A stretch of 64,000 nt of DNA. Origin: Crassaminicella profunda (GTDB lineage: Bacteria; Bacillota; Clostridia; Peptostreptococcales; Thermotaleaceae). A program made the translations under genes and the position numbers. The stretch spans positions 62,001 through 126,000 of the forward strand of contig NZ_CP082326.1 of assembly GCF_019884785.1 (NCBI RefSeq), written 5' to 3'. Positions 9,430-21,892 of the stretch are shown piece after piece (the stretch's first letter is position 1; each line of letters begins with the position of its first letter). The notes under the pieces are model-generated. The model was not told where the DNA came from, did no database searches, and worked only from the letters and a program-made list of their open reading frames with translations.

Positions 9430-9457
9430 TTGTATATTTTATAGTTAGTGATATAAT
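9430..9457 (+). promoter_or_regulatory. Sigma-A promoter of the ATP synthase operon
   Basis: TTGTAT at 9430-9435 and TATAAT at 9452-9457 are separated by 16 bases, 23 bases before the first gene of the operon. A GGGGGAGA ribosome site follows. Confidence 0.65.
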
Positions 9458-9479
9458 GGTATAAGGGGGAGAATTTTTT

Positions 9480-9704
9480 ATGTCAAGAGATGTTCCCAAT
9501 ATCTTTAAAAATTTAGCACTCTTAACACATATTGGAATGATTATGATGATACCTATCTTTGGAGCTGTCTATTTAGGAAGCTTGGTAGATGAAAAATTAG
9601 GAACCAATCATATTTTTCTGATCGTATTCATCATATTAGGAGTGGGATCTGGTTTTTTGAATGTCTATAAAACCATTATGAAAAACATAAAAAAGCAAAA
9701 GTAA
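9480..9704 (+). CDS. atpZ: AtpZ/AtpI-type small membrane protein
   Basis: A 74-residue protein with two membrane helices (about residues 13-33 and 45-65) separated by the short loop GSLVDEKLGTNH, typical of the AtpZ/AtpI family at the head of F-type ATP synthase operons. Such proteins are linked to c-ring assembly or Mg2+/Ca2+ transport; here the role is inferred from family and position. The ATG has GGGGGAG upstream. Confidence 0.75.
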   Translation: MSRDVPNIFKNLALLTHIGMIMMIPIFGAVYLGSLVDEKLGTNHIFLIVFIILGVGSGFLNVYKTIMKNIKKQK

Positions 9705-9833
9705 AAAATTTATAGGGAAATGTCAAAATATTAACAAACATTTGAAAGAAGAAAAATAAATGTTTTGAGATTGCAAATACTTTTATGAGAAAGTAATATT
9801 AGGAATAATCGTATTGAAAGGAAGTGCAAGCTT

Positions 9834-10241
9834 TTGGGATATACCTGGGATTTACAGTTAAAGATTTTCAAATATACAATAATCATTATGATTGTTCTAT
9901 CTATAGGATTTGCAATTTGTATACAAAATCCACTCCCTATGATTCTAGGACTTATATTTGGAACACTCATAAATATGTTGAATTTTAGAGCTTTAGCATT
10001 AACTTTAGAAAGAGCCGTACATATGGTGCCAAGGCAGGCACAACTTTATACATCTAGTAGGTATTTTATACGATATATTACAAGCGCTGTTGTTATTTTT
10101 GTAGGGATTAAAGCAGATTATTTAAATGTAATCGGGGTAATAATAGGTTTAGTGATGATTAAAATAATTATTCTTGTTACAAACCTATTTAATGATATAT
10201 CATTCTATAAAAGAATCTTTATAAGGAAGGAGGGAAAATAG
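9834..10241 (+). CDS. atpI: ATP synthase protein I (UncI-like)
   Basis: A 135-residue, four-helix membrane protein that matches the ATP synthase subunit I pattern: helix pairs around residues 15-50 and 78-120, with NMLNFRALALTLERA between. It begins with TTG behind GAAAGGAAGTG and its stop shares a base with the GTG of atpB. AtpI is known as a chaperone for c-ring assembly in Na+ ATP synthases. The operon therefore has two such proteins, perhaps related to its complex c-ring. Confidence 0.75.
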   Translation: MGYTWDLQLKIFKYTIIIMIVLSIGFAICIQNPLPMILGLIFGTLINMLNFRALALTLERAVHMVPRQAQLYTSSRYFIRYITSAVVIFVGIKADYLNVIGVIIGLVMIKIIILVTNLFNDISFYKRIFIRKEGK

Positions 10242-10936
10242 TGGAAGGAGGATTTGGTCCAAAAATTGTTTTTGAAATTGCAGGAATTCCAATTACAGAA
10301 ACTGTAACAAACACATGGATTATTATGGCCTTGCTGATTCTATTTTCTTTTGTAGCAACTCGTAAGTTTGAGTATATGCCAAGAGGACTTCAAAATTTTG
10401 TAGAGCTTTTGGTGGATGGTATTTATAAACTAACTGCTCAAACTATGGGAAAAGACAAAATAGGTTTTGCGCCTTACATAGGGACACTTTTAATCTATCT
10501 TGTATGTGCAAATCTAGCAGGGTTATTTGCGTTAAGACCCCCAACAGCAGATGTAAATACAACTATGGGGTTAGCGTTGATTACTTTTTTTATGATTCAT
10601 TTCTTTGGAATGAAGAAAAAAGGAGTTGGAAAATATCTGAAAGGATTCTTAGATCCAATTCCAATTATGTTACCAATGAATATTATTTCAGAGTTAGCGA
10701 CACCTATTTCGCTATCTTTCCGTTTGTTTGGTAATATTGTAGGAGGACTTATCATTATGAGCTTGTTATATGGAGGTCTTGCAGGATTAGGTGCAAAGAT
10801 AGGCCTTTCAATGCCAATATTCCAAGCTGCTATACCAGTACCGCTTCATTTGTACTTTGATGTATTTGCTGGTGTATTACAATCATTCATATTTTCAATG
10901 TTGACAATGGTATTTGTATCCATGGCTATGGATTAA
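10241..10936 (+). CDS. atpB: ATP synthase F0 subunit a
   Basis: A 231-residue membrane subunit that forms the ion half-channels of F0. The essential arginine is R161 in SLSFRLFGN, within ISELATPISLSFRLFGNI. The start is GTG behind AAGGAGGG, and GGAGG bases follow the start itself. It immediately precedes the two c-subunit genes, the standard order a-c-b-delta-alpha-gamma-beta-epsilon. Confidence 0.95.
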   Translation: MEGGFGPKIVFEIAGIPITETVTNTWIIMALLILFSFVATRKFEYMPRGLQNFVELLVDGIYKLTAQTMGKDKIGFAPYIGTLLIYLVCANLAGLFALRPPTADVNTTMGLALITFFMIHFFGMKKKGVGKYLKGFLDPIPIMLPMNIISELATPISLSFRLFGNIVGGLIIMSLLYGGLAGLGAKIGLSMPIFQAAIPVPLHLYFDVFAGVLQSFIFSMLTMVFVSMAMD

Positions 10937-10951
10937 TCCATCTCAACTTGA

Positions 10952-12086
<1,135 letters not shown>

Positions 12087-12151
12087 TGAATCTTTTATAA
12101 AATGAACCAGAGTAAGATTAAGGCCTTTTTAGAAGGGAGGAAGTAGATCCT

Positions 12152-12655
12152 ATGACAGGATTAGTGGAGCTAAATTGGACGACTGCATTTCAGATTATTA
12201 ATACAATTGTTTTATTCTTGGCACTCAAGAAATTTCTTTTTAAGCCTGTTACTGAGTTCATGCAATCAAGGCAGGATGGCATTTTAGCATCTATAAAAGA
12301 AGCTGAAGAAAAAAATAAAGAAGCCGATCAAAGAAAAAAAGAATATAAAACAAAGCTTGAATTTGCTGAAGAAGAAGGAAGAGAAATTATAAAAGAGGCT
12401 TCAAAGAAAGCAGAAAAGCGAGCTTCTGAAATTGTCAAAGAAGCAGAAAATAATGCTGCTAAGATGATGAAAAGAGCAGAAGCAGAAACAAAAAGACAAA
12501 ATGAGAAAGCTATGAATGAGTTAAAGAACGAAATATCTTCTCTTGCAGTGATGGCTGCTGGGAAAATTATTGATAAAAGTCTAGATGAAAAAGAGCATCA
12601 TGGATTAATCAAAGAATTTATAGATGAGGTAGGGGACGCCAAATGGCAGAATTAG
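12152..12655 (+). CDS. atpF: ATP synthase F0 subunit b
   Basis: A 167-residue peripheral-stalk protein. One N-terminal membrane helix (about residues 10-30) is followed by a long charged coiled coil rich in K, E and A, the usual b-subunit build that bridges F0 and the delta subunit. The last 13 bases overlap atpH, indicating translational coupling. ATG behind GGGAGGAAG. Confidence 0.93.
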   Translation: MTGLVELNWTTAFQIINTIVLFLALKKFLFKPVTEFMQSRQDGILASIKEAEEKNKEADQRKKEYKTKLEFAEEEGREIIKEASKKAEKRASEIVKEAENNAAKMMKRAEAETKRQNEKAMNELKNEISSLAVMAAGKIIDKSLDEKEHHGLIKEFIDEVGDAKWQN

Positions 12656-13185
12656 TAGAAAGAACTTATGCACAGGCGTTGTTTGATATAGCTGTTGAGG
12701 AAAATAAGCTAGATGTATTGAAAGAAGAAATAACTTTTGTTTTAGATGCCTTTAGTATGTATCCAGACTTTTATAACTTATACAATACACCTCAAATTAG
12801 TAAGGATGAGAAGAAAAAAATCATTGAAGAGGTTTTTAAAGAAAAAATCAGTACTGAAATGATGAACTTTTTAAAAATTCTTTTAGATAAAAGAAGAACC
12901 AATTGCCTAAAGGGAATTGCGAAAGTATTTAAAAAGCTTTTGAATGATTATAAAAATATGATAGAAGGTACGGTGACCACTGCTGTCCCTCTAAAAGATG
13001 AAGAAAAATTAAGGATTGAAAATAAACTTTCAATCGTCACAGGAAAGAAAATAAAGCTTGAAAATATGGTTGATCCATCGATCATTGGTGGAGTTTTAGT
13101 GAAAATAGGAGACAAGGTGATAGACGGAAGTCTAGAGAGCCGTCTTACTGAAATGCAAAAAGACCTTGCACAAATATTAGTTTAG
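12643..13185 (+). CDS. atpH: ATP synthase F1 subunit delta
   Basis: A 180-residue OSCP/delta subunit that links the b stalk to the top of the alpha3beta3 head. Helical N-domain with ERTYAQALFDIAVEE, and a C-terminal domain with SIIGGVLVKIGDKVIDGSL, both family hallmarks. It starts inside atpF and is 18 bases ahead of atpA. Confidence 0.93.
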   Translation: MAELVERTYAQALFDIAVEENKLDVLKEEITFVLDAFSMYPDFYNLYNTPQISKDEKKKIIEEVFKEKISTEMMNFLKILLDKRRTNCLKGIAKVFKKLLNDYKNMIEGTVTTAVPLKDEEKLRIENKLSIVTGKKIKLENMVDPSIIGGVLVKIGDKVIDGSLESRLTEMQKDLAQILV

Positions 13186-14718
<1,533 letters not shown>

Positions 14719-14755
14719 AAAGTCTGCCACGGCCATAGGCTAAGGACTAACCAGG

Positions 14756-14783
14756 AACGGTTAACGGCTAAATCCTAACCGTT
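14756..14783 (+). repeat. Small hairpin and imperfect repeats between atpA and atpG
   Basis: AACGGTTA pairs with TAACCGTT around a 12-base loop. The stretch 14738-14783 also contains two imperfect copies of GGCTAA(N)4-5CTAACC. The spacer is visibly richer in G+C than its surroundings. It may tune relative expression of alpha and gamma. Confidence 0.55.
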
Positions 14784-14808
14784 AACTGTTATGGATGGAG
14801 GTGAATGC

Positions 14809-15672
14809 ATGGCAGGAATGGGTATGCGCGATATAAAGCGCAGAATTAAAAGTGTAAACAGTACAAAACAAATAACGAAGGCAATGGAGCTTGTATCGTC
14901 AGCTAAATTAAGGCGTGCAAGAGAGCGTGCTGAAAAATCAAGACCTTACTTTCATACGATACAGGATACGGTGAGAGATATATTTTCAAATGCTGAAGGA
15001 TTAAAACATAAGTTTTTAGAAGAAAGAGAAGTAAAAAAGAGTTGTTATATTGTCATTACAGCAGATAGAGGTTTATGTGGTGGCTACAATATCAATGTGA
15101 TTAAAAAAGCATTAGAAAGTATGGAAGAAAAAAATGGTGTATCTGTTGTAACCGTTGGAACAAAAGCACGAGATTATTATCGCAACAGAAAATATGAATT
15201 AGATGGAGAATTTATTCATATTTCAGAAAGTCCTACTTATGGGGATGCGAAAAAAATCAGTAATCTAATATTAAGATTATATGAGAAAAAAATGATAGAT
15301 GAAGTCTATCTTGTATATACACAATTTGTCAGTACCGTATCTCAAAACCCAGAAATCATTCAATTACTTCCAGTGAGTATGGAAAAACAGGAAGTAGAGA
15401 AAAAAGAAGATTTTGAATATGTTTCTTATGAACCTTCGCCAGAAAGTTTGTTAAATTATATTGTACCTAAATATATTGAGAGTACAATTTATGGTGCATT
15501 AGTAGAAGCTTCAGCTAGTGAACAAGGATCAAGAAGGATGGCTATGGAAAATGCTACGGAAAATGCAGAAGAAATGATTGATAAATTCACATTGAATTAC
15601 AATAGAGCCCGTCAAGCAGCAATCACACAAGAAATTGCTGAAATTGTTGGGGGTGTAGAAGCACTTAAGTAG
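14809..15672 (+). CDS. atpG: ATP synthase F1 subunit gamma
   Basis: A 287-residue central-stalk subunit. The N-terminal helix MRDIKRRIKSVNSTKQITKAM and the C-terminal helix with NYNRARQAAITQEIAEIVGG are the two coiled-coil strands inside the alpha3beta3 head; ITADRGLCGGYN is the Rossmann-like core motif. An in-frame ATG at 14791 precedes the ribosome site GGAGGTG, so 14809 is chosen. Confidence 0.96.
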   Translation: MAGMGMRDIKRRIKSVNSTKQITKAMELVSSAKLRRARERAEKSRPYFHTIQDTVRDIFSNAEGLKHKFLEEREVKKSCYIVITADRGLCGGYNINVIKKALESMEEKNGVSVVTVGTKARDYYRNRKYELDGEFIHISESPTYGDAKKISNLILRLYEKKMIDEVYLVYTQFVSTVSQNPEIIQLLPVSMEKQEVEKKEDFEYVSYEPSPESLLNYIVPKYIESTIYGALVEASASEQGSRRMAMENATENAEEMIDKFTLNYNRARQAAITQEIAEIVGGVEALK

Positions 15673-15696
15673 AATTACTTAAAAGAAAGGATGTGA

Positions 15697-17097
<1,401 letters not shown>

Positions 17098-17114
17098 AGA
17101 AGCGAGGTGAAAAT

Positions 17115-17519
17115 ATGGCTTCTACTTTGGAACTTGAAATCGTCACACCTGATAGAAAGTTCTATGAAGGTTCTGTAGAGAGAATCGTTATAAGAACTGT
17201 TGGAGGAGACATAGGAATTTTAAAAGATCATATGTTAACGGTAAGTCCTCTAGAAATTGGTGCAATCAAAATAAAAGAAAATGGACAATACAAAGAAGCT
17301 GCATGTGCAGGAGGTTTCATTCAGATCAAAGAAGAAAAGACAACGATCATTACGGATTCAGCTGAATGGCCTGAAGAAATAGATGTAAAAAGGGCGGAAG
17401 AATCAAAAAATAGAGCTGAGGAAAGATTACATAAACCGCAGTCTAATGTAGATACCCTAAGAGCAAAAGCAGCTCTCAAAAGAGCTTTAACGAGAATTAG
17501 AGTTGCAAAAGGTGAATAG
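17115..17519 (+). CDS. atpC: ATP synthase F1 subunit epsilon
   Basis: A 134-residue subunit. The N-terminal beta sandwich reads LELEIVTPDRKFYEG and GDIGILKDHMLTVSPLEIG; a C-terminal helical hairpin rich in A, R and E follows. It joins gamma to the c ring and usually inhibits ATP hydrolysis. It closes the operon ahead of a strong terminator. Confidence 0.95.
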   Translation: MASTLELEIVTPDRKFYEGSVERIVIRTVGGDIGILKDHMLTVSPLEIGAIKIKENGQYKEAACAGGFIQIKEEKTTIITDSAEWPEEIDVKRAEESKNRAEERLHKPQSNVDTLRAKAALKRALTRIRVAKGE

Positions 17520-17523
17520 ATGA

Positions 17524-17557
17524 AAATCCCAAATCTAAATAGATTTGGGATTTTTTT
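17524..17557 (+). terminator. Terminator of the ATP synthase operon
   Basis: A perfect 13-bp stem, AAATCCCAAATCT with AGATTTGGGATTT, has a 4-base loop and runs into seven Ts. Confidence 0.93.
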
Positions 17558-17686
17558 ATGTCATTTTAGCTAGTTTTTTTTTGCAAAAGTTATTGAAGGG
17601 ATTTATTGATTATGATCATATTTCAAATAGTCAGTGTGAAGATCTAGATCTATGAATAGAACGTATATAAAAAAATAAAAATAATA

Positions 17687-17715
17687 TTGACAATCAATAT
17701 AGAAAATGCAATAAT
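17687..17715 (+). promoter_or_regulatory. Sigma-A promoter of the YueI-family gene
   Basis: A consensus TTGACA at 17687-17692 is followed after 17 bases by AATAAT at 17710-17715, 31 bases before the start codon. Confidence 0.75.
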
Positions 17716-17745
17716 GTGCAATAGCTTTAGGAATGGAGGACGTTT

Positions 17746-18288
17746 ATGAACAAACAAAGTGAATTAGAAAAATATACAGAATACGGATTATCAGGTACAC
17801 CAGAAATCAAGGCTGATGAAAAGAAATATTGGCTTGGGGAATTTCGAGAAAGGGTCATATTTGCATTGACCTTTGAGCAAATTAATAGAAAAGAAGCCGT
17901 AAAAGTTATAGAAGAAAAATGTAAAGATGAAAGAATTGATAAACTAATTGTGGAAAGTAGTGTTTTAGATACGATTACTGAAAAGTTTATGGATTTAGCT
18001 CATAAGTATGATAAAGACTATAAAACGATAGATATGAATGGTACAAATAAAGAAATTGCCTTAGTGTTAGCTAGCAATGAAGCAATAGATGAAAGACAGG
18101 TATTGATAAAAGAATTACCGAAGCTTCCAGACGAATTTTACTATGCTCATAGTAAAAAACTATGTAAAAAACATATGGAAGAATTACAAAAAAAGAGCCC
18201 TATGTTTATGGATGAATTTGAAGAAATGACCCTTTTAGATAAAATGATGGGCATCAAATGTGGTGTTTGTGAGGTTGTAAAAAAGTAG
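17746..18288 (+). CDS. YueI-family (DUF1694) protein with Cys-containing tail
   Basis: A 180-residue soluble protein. The N-terminal part, with GTPEIKADEKKYWLGEFRERV followed by ALTFEQ, matches the YueI/DUF1694 pattern, function unknown. Known YueI proteins are near 130 residues. Here about 40 extra residues carry KKLCKKH and, at the end, KCGVC, which together could bind a metal. ATG behind GGAGG, with a consensus promoter upstream; transcribed on its own between atpC and ywmB. Confidence 0.7.
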   Translation: MNKQSELEKYTEYGLSGTPEIKADEKKYWLGEFRERVIFALTFEQINRKEAVKVIEEKCKDERIDKLIVESSVLDTITEKFMDLAHKYDKDYKTIDMNGTNKEIALVLASNEAIDERQVLIKELPKLPDEFYYAHSKKLCKKHMEELQKKSPMFMDEFEEMTLLDKMMGIKCGVCEVVKK

Positions 18289-18451
18289 AAAATTTTTTTA
18301 AAATATAGACGTATATTCCCCTTTTCTTCCGTCAATACTTTTAATAACAAGGGAAGATAATAGATAGAAAATATGTTTTCGTCCCCCTTTAACATATTTG
18401 ATTATTTATTTTCTTCCCTTTATATTTTATATGATTGAGGGAGAGGGCAAT

Positions 18452-19198
18452 ATGAAATCTTATTTAAATTTTAAAAAAATTTGTCTTTATTTATTTATCT
18501 TTATGAATTTATTATGTATATTATCTTTTCATACAGTGGCGATGACAAAAGAAGAAGGCATTATTAAGACTATTAAAAGTACGGATGCAGTAGTAGAAGA
18601 AGTAAACATCAATGCATATGTAAATATGGACAAAGTTTTTACCAATGGATCAAAAGCAAAAAAAATTTCCTTAGATTTAGCAGAAAAATTAGGAGTAAAA
18701 AAGGAAAAAATAGAAGATACATCAACAAAAGAAAATATTCAAATATGTTTAGTAGGAAAAGGGAAAGATGAAGAAACTATTTGTATCATTATCCAATCTA
18801 CGGAATATGAAGAATTAGAAGAAACCAATATTGTAGTAGATGTTATAGACCATGAACTTGATCATTTAAATGATTTATCCAAAAAGATAGAAGAAGCTTT
18901 AACGGATTTTGGAAAACCTCATCTAACATCGTGTATTACAGCAAGCTATAAAGGGGAATTAACTCAAGTACAAAAAGAGAATATTATTGAGGATATTGAA
19001 AAAAATATGGACGCAAAGGAAGTAGAAAGCTTTAGAGATGAAGCAATGATCAGCATCACTAGTTTTAGTAGTAAAATAAAAAATTACACTTCTTATGGGG
19101 GAAAAAAAGTAAATTTGCATATAGCTCTTCGATATAATTCCTATGAGGACAAAACAAATCTTTGGATTGGAACACCGTTTATTTCAATTGGATATTAA
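18452..19198 (+). CDS. ywmB: YwmB-like secreted protein
   Basis: About 248 residues with an N-terminal signal or anchor (hydrophobic residues 9-29) and an exported body. The ATG at 18452 follows GAGGGAGAGGG, while a longer frame from 18398 would put 18 unlikely residues in front. The position directly before murA, behind the ATP synthase operon, is that of ywmB in Bacillus, and the layout of the secreted domain fits YwmB (TATA-box-binding-protein-like fold). Function is not established. The family call rests partly on synteny. Confidence 0.7.
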   Translation: MKSYLNFKKICLYLFIFMNLLCILSFHTVAMTKEEGIIKTIKSTDAVVEEVNINAYVNMDKVFTNGSKAKKISLDLAEKLGVKKEKIEDTSTKENIQICLVGKGKDEETICIIIQSTEYEELEETNIVVDVIDHELDHLNDLSKKIEEALTDFGKPHLTSCITASYKGELTQVQKENIIEDIEKNMDAKEVESFRDEAMISITSFSSKIKNYTSYGGKKVNLHIALRYNSYEDKTNLWIGTPFISIGY

Positions 19199-19361
19199 TT
19201 TATAAAAATTTCCTAAAGGAGATTTCATAAAAATGTAGAAATGTTATCTTGAGCTATGCCACGAAATAATAAATAAGTTAAAGAAGAAAGAAATAGTTTT
19301 GAAATATAGTAACAAATCCTATTAGTTGTATAAAACTTAATTTGTAAAAGGAGGATAACAT

Positions 19362-20618
19362 GTGGCTAAAATTGTTATAGAAAAAAGCCCTCCGTTAAAG
19401 GGTCGTGTGAGGGTGAATGGAGCAAAAAATTCAGTATTACCAATTCTTGCTGCATCCCTATTATCTCAAGGAAAATGTGTTTTAGAAGATATACCTGTAC
19501 TAAAAGACGTAGAAGTAATCAGTGAATTATTATCATCTATCGGTGCTCGTGTGAAAAGAAATGTAAATGAAGGCTGTGTTGAAGTGGATGGATCTAGTAT
19601 TCTTCATTATGAAGCGCCTTATGAATTGGTTCGAAAAATGCGAGCATCATTTTTAGTAATGGGTCCTCTTTTGGCAAGAATGGGAAAAGCTAGGATATCC
19701 CTTCCAGGTGGATGTGCTATAGGAACAAGGCCTATTGATTTGCATCTAAAAGGATTCCACGCATTAGGAGCAGAAATTAATGTAGGACATGGATATGTAG
19801 AAGCAAAAGCAGACAAGCTCAGAGGAAACAAAATATATTTAGACTTTCCAAGTGTAGGTGCTACTGAAAATATTATGATGGCAGCTACTATGGCAGAAGG
19901 GTTAACGGTTATAGAAAACGTAGCAGAAGAGCCAGAAATAGTGGATTTAGCGAACTTCTTAAATGGATTAGGTGCAAAAATTAAGGGAGCAGGAACAGAT
20001 ACTATAAAGATTGAAGGGGTAAAAGAATTAGGTGCAACAAGGCATATGATCATTCCTGATAGAATTGAGGCAGGAACCTTTATGGTTGCAGCAGCTATGA
20101 CTGGAGGAGATGTGCTGATTGAAAATGCCCTATCAGAGCATTTAAAGCCTACGATTGCTAAGTTAAGAGAATGCGGTGTAAAAATCGAAGAAAGTACAGA
20201 CAGTATTCGGGTTATGGCGAAAAATGGAGTAATCTCCACAGATATTAAAACTTTACCTTATCCTGGATTTCCTACGGATATGCAAGCACAATTTATGACC
20301 CTTTTGAGTGTTGCAAAGGGTACAAGTGTTGTGATAGAAACAGTATTTGAAAATAGATTTATGCATGTGGCAGAATTAAAAAGAATGGGTGCGAATATTA
20401 GAATTGAAGGAAGAAGTGCTGTAGTACAGGGTGTAGAAAGTTTACAAGGAACGCAAGTAAAAGCAACTGATTTAAGAGCAGGTGCTGCTTTAATCCTTGC
20501 TGGGATGGTAGCAGAAGGTAAAACAGAAATTGGTGATATTTATCATATAGATCGAGGCTATGTAAATATTGAAAAAAAATTACGTGCATTAGGAGCAAAA
20601 ATTAGAAGAGAAGAATAA
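19362..20618 (+). CDS. murA: UDP-N-acetylglucosamine 1-carboxyvinyltransferase
   Basis: A 418-residue cytosolic enzyme that adds enolpyruvate from PEP to UDP-GlcNAc, the first committed step of peptidoglycan synthesis. K22-N23 in NGAKNSVLP contact substrate. The catalytic cysteine is C118 in [13 protein letters not shown], so fosfomycin sensitivity would be expected. The start is GTG behind AAAGGAGG; an overlapping ATG at 19360 is out of frame. It precedes spoIID as in Bacillus. Confidence 0.96.
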   Translation: MAKIVIEKSPPLKGRVRVNGAKNSVLPILAASLLSQGKCVLEDIPVLKDVEVISELLSSIGARVKRNVNEGCVEVDGSSILHYEAPYELVRKMRASFLVMGPLLARMGKARISLPGGCAIGTRPIDLHLKGFHALGAEINVGHGYVEAKADKLRGNKIYLDFPSVGATENIMMAATMAEGLTVIENVAEEPEIVDLANFLNGLGAKIKGAGTDTIKIEGVKELGATRHMIIPDRIEAGTFMVAAAMTGGDVLIENALSEHLKPTIAKLRECGVKIEESTDSIRVMAKNGVISTDIKTLPYPGFPTDMQAQFMTLLSVAKGTSVVIETVFENRFMHVAELKRMGANIRIEGRSAVVQGVESLQGTQVKATDLRAGAALILAGMVAEGKTEIGDIYHIDRGYVNIEKKLRALGAKIRREE

Positions 20619-20651
20619 AAAAAATGTGTCTTTTATAGGCACATTTTTTTT
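20619..20651 (+). terminator. Terminator behind murA
   Basis: ATGTGTC pairs with GGCACAT (one wobble) inside an A-run/T-run, directly behind the murA stop. The next ~180 bases contain a GTTCAGC/GCTGAAC hairpin at 20775-20791 and presumably the spoIID promoter, whose sigma-E boxes I could not assign with confidence. Confidence 0.85.
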
Positions 20652-20835
20652 GTTCTATTTTTCTTTTGCTTTGCATAGGCTATATAGATTATGTGACTGT
20701 AAAATTTTAATAAGATTTTTACTCTTAGTACAAGACGATTCAGGTGGGGTGGGATTCATATCTGAATTCTCCATGTTCAGCTTTGCTGAACCAATGCACT
20801 AAGCTTATGGTAAAAGATACAAAGGGGGAAATGGG

Positions 20836-21819
20836 ATGAAAAGTATATTCATGTCTATTTTAGCCATATTTATTACGATTATTTGCTTACCTATTCTATT
20901 GATTCAAGGCTGTGATGTTCATAAACCCAAAGTAATAAAGGAACCAATTGTAGAAAGTAATCAGGTTGTACGGGTATATATTCATGAAACAGGAGAAATT
21001 AAAACGCTAGATTTAGAGGAGTATATAAAAGGGGTTGTGGCAGGAGAAATGCCAGCGGCTTTTCAGATGGAAGCATTAAAAGCTCAAGCAGTTGCAGCAA
21101 GGAGTTATGCAGTATCAAGAATCAATGCTTATGGAAAAGATGGACATCCATCACATCCTGGAGCCGAACTTTGTGATAGTGTTCACTGTCAGGTATGGCT
21201 TTCAAAGGAAAAATTAAGAAAGCTTAAGGCAAAAAATTGGATGAAAGATTACTGGCCTAAAATTGAGAAAGCAGTAGACGAAACAAAAGGGATGATTATG
21301 ACATATGACAATGAGCCTATAAAACAACCCCTTTTTCATTCTACCAGTGGAGGGAAAACCGAGAATTCAGAGGACGTTTTTGCTGCTTGGGTACCTTATC
21401 TTAGAAGTGTGGAGAGTCCATATGAAGAGAGAGCTCCTCATCTTGAGGATGAACAAAAGGTTTTAGTTTCAAATTTTATCAAAAAAATTAAAAATAAATA
21501 TAGTGATTGTAATATAGAACCTTCCAGTATTAGTTCAGTAAAGATATTGGAAAGAAGTGAAGGAGGCAGAGTTTTAAAAATACAAGTGGGGAATAAGGTC
21601 TTAACAGGAAGAGAAATAAGAGAATTGCTAGGCCTTAGATCAGCCAATTTTAAAATAGTTATTGAAGGAGAAAATATAAAATTTATCACTAATGGATATG
21701 GTCATGGGGTAGGGATGAGCCAGTGGGGGGCTAATGGTATGGCAGAGAGAGGTCATACATTTGATGAGATATTAAAACATTACTATATAGGAGTAGATAT
21801 TAGTAAAATGAATCCATAA
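20836..21819 (+). CDS. spoIID: Stage II sporulation protein D
   Basis: A 327-residue membrane-anchored lytic transglycosylase that, in the mother cell, helps thin septal peptidoglycan during engulfment. One N-terminal membrane segment (about residues 5-25) is followed by the SpoIID domain: VYIHETGEIKTLDLEEY, GEMPAAFQMEALKAQAVAARSYA with the catalytic glutamate, FHSTSGGKTE, and a C-terminal GYGHGVGMSQWGANGMA. Length is normal. It is followed by spoIIQ. Confidence 0.95.
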   Translation: MKSIFMSILAIFITIICLPILLIQGCDVHKPKVIKEPIVESNQVVRVYIHETGEIKTLDLEEYIKGVVAGEMPAAFQMEALKAQAVAARSYAVSRINAYGKDGHPSHPGAELCDSVHCQVWLSKEKLRKLKAKNWMKDYWPKIEKAVDETKGMIMTYDNEPIKQPLFHSTSGGKTENSEDVFAAWVPYLRSVESPYEERAPHLEDEQKVLVSNFIKKIKNKYSDCNIEPSSISSVKILERSEGGRVLKIQVGNKVLTGREIRELLGLRSANFKIVIEGENIKFITNGYGHGVGMSQWGANGMAERGHTFDEILKHYYIGVDISKMNP

Positions 21820-21844
21820 TGCAAAATTTTTGATTTAAACCCAT

Positions 21845-21872
21845 GTATGAAATCTATTCTAGTGGCAACAAT
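21845..21872 (+). promoter_or_regulatory. Possible sigma-F promoter of spoIIQ
   Basis: GTATG at 21845-21849 and GGCAACAAT at 21864-21872, separated by 14 bases, resemble the forespore consensus (GyATA ... GGnrAnAnT). spoIIQ is a known sigma-F target in endospore formers. Assigned by eye. Confidence 0.5.
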
Positions 21873-21892
21873 ACTAGATGGAGGTGAGGTAT

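Noticed and set aside
19619-20239. 206-residue antisense frame inside murA
   Set aside because: MurA is complete with its motifs; the opposite frame shows no family motif or ribosome site.
20652-20835. Sigma-E promoter of spoIID
   Set aside because: Expected from biology, but no pair of boxes with acceptable spacing could be chosen by eye.
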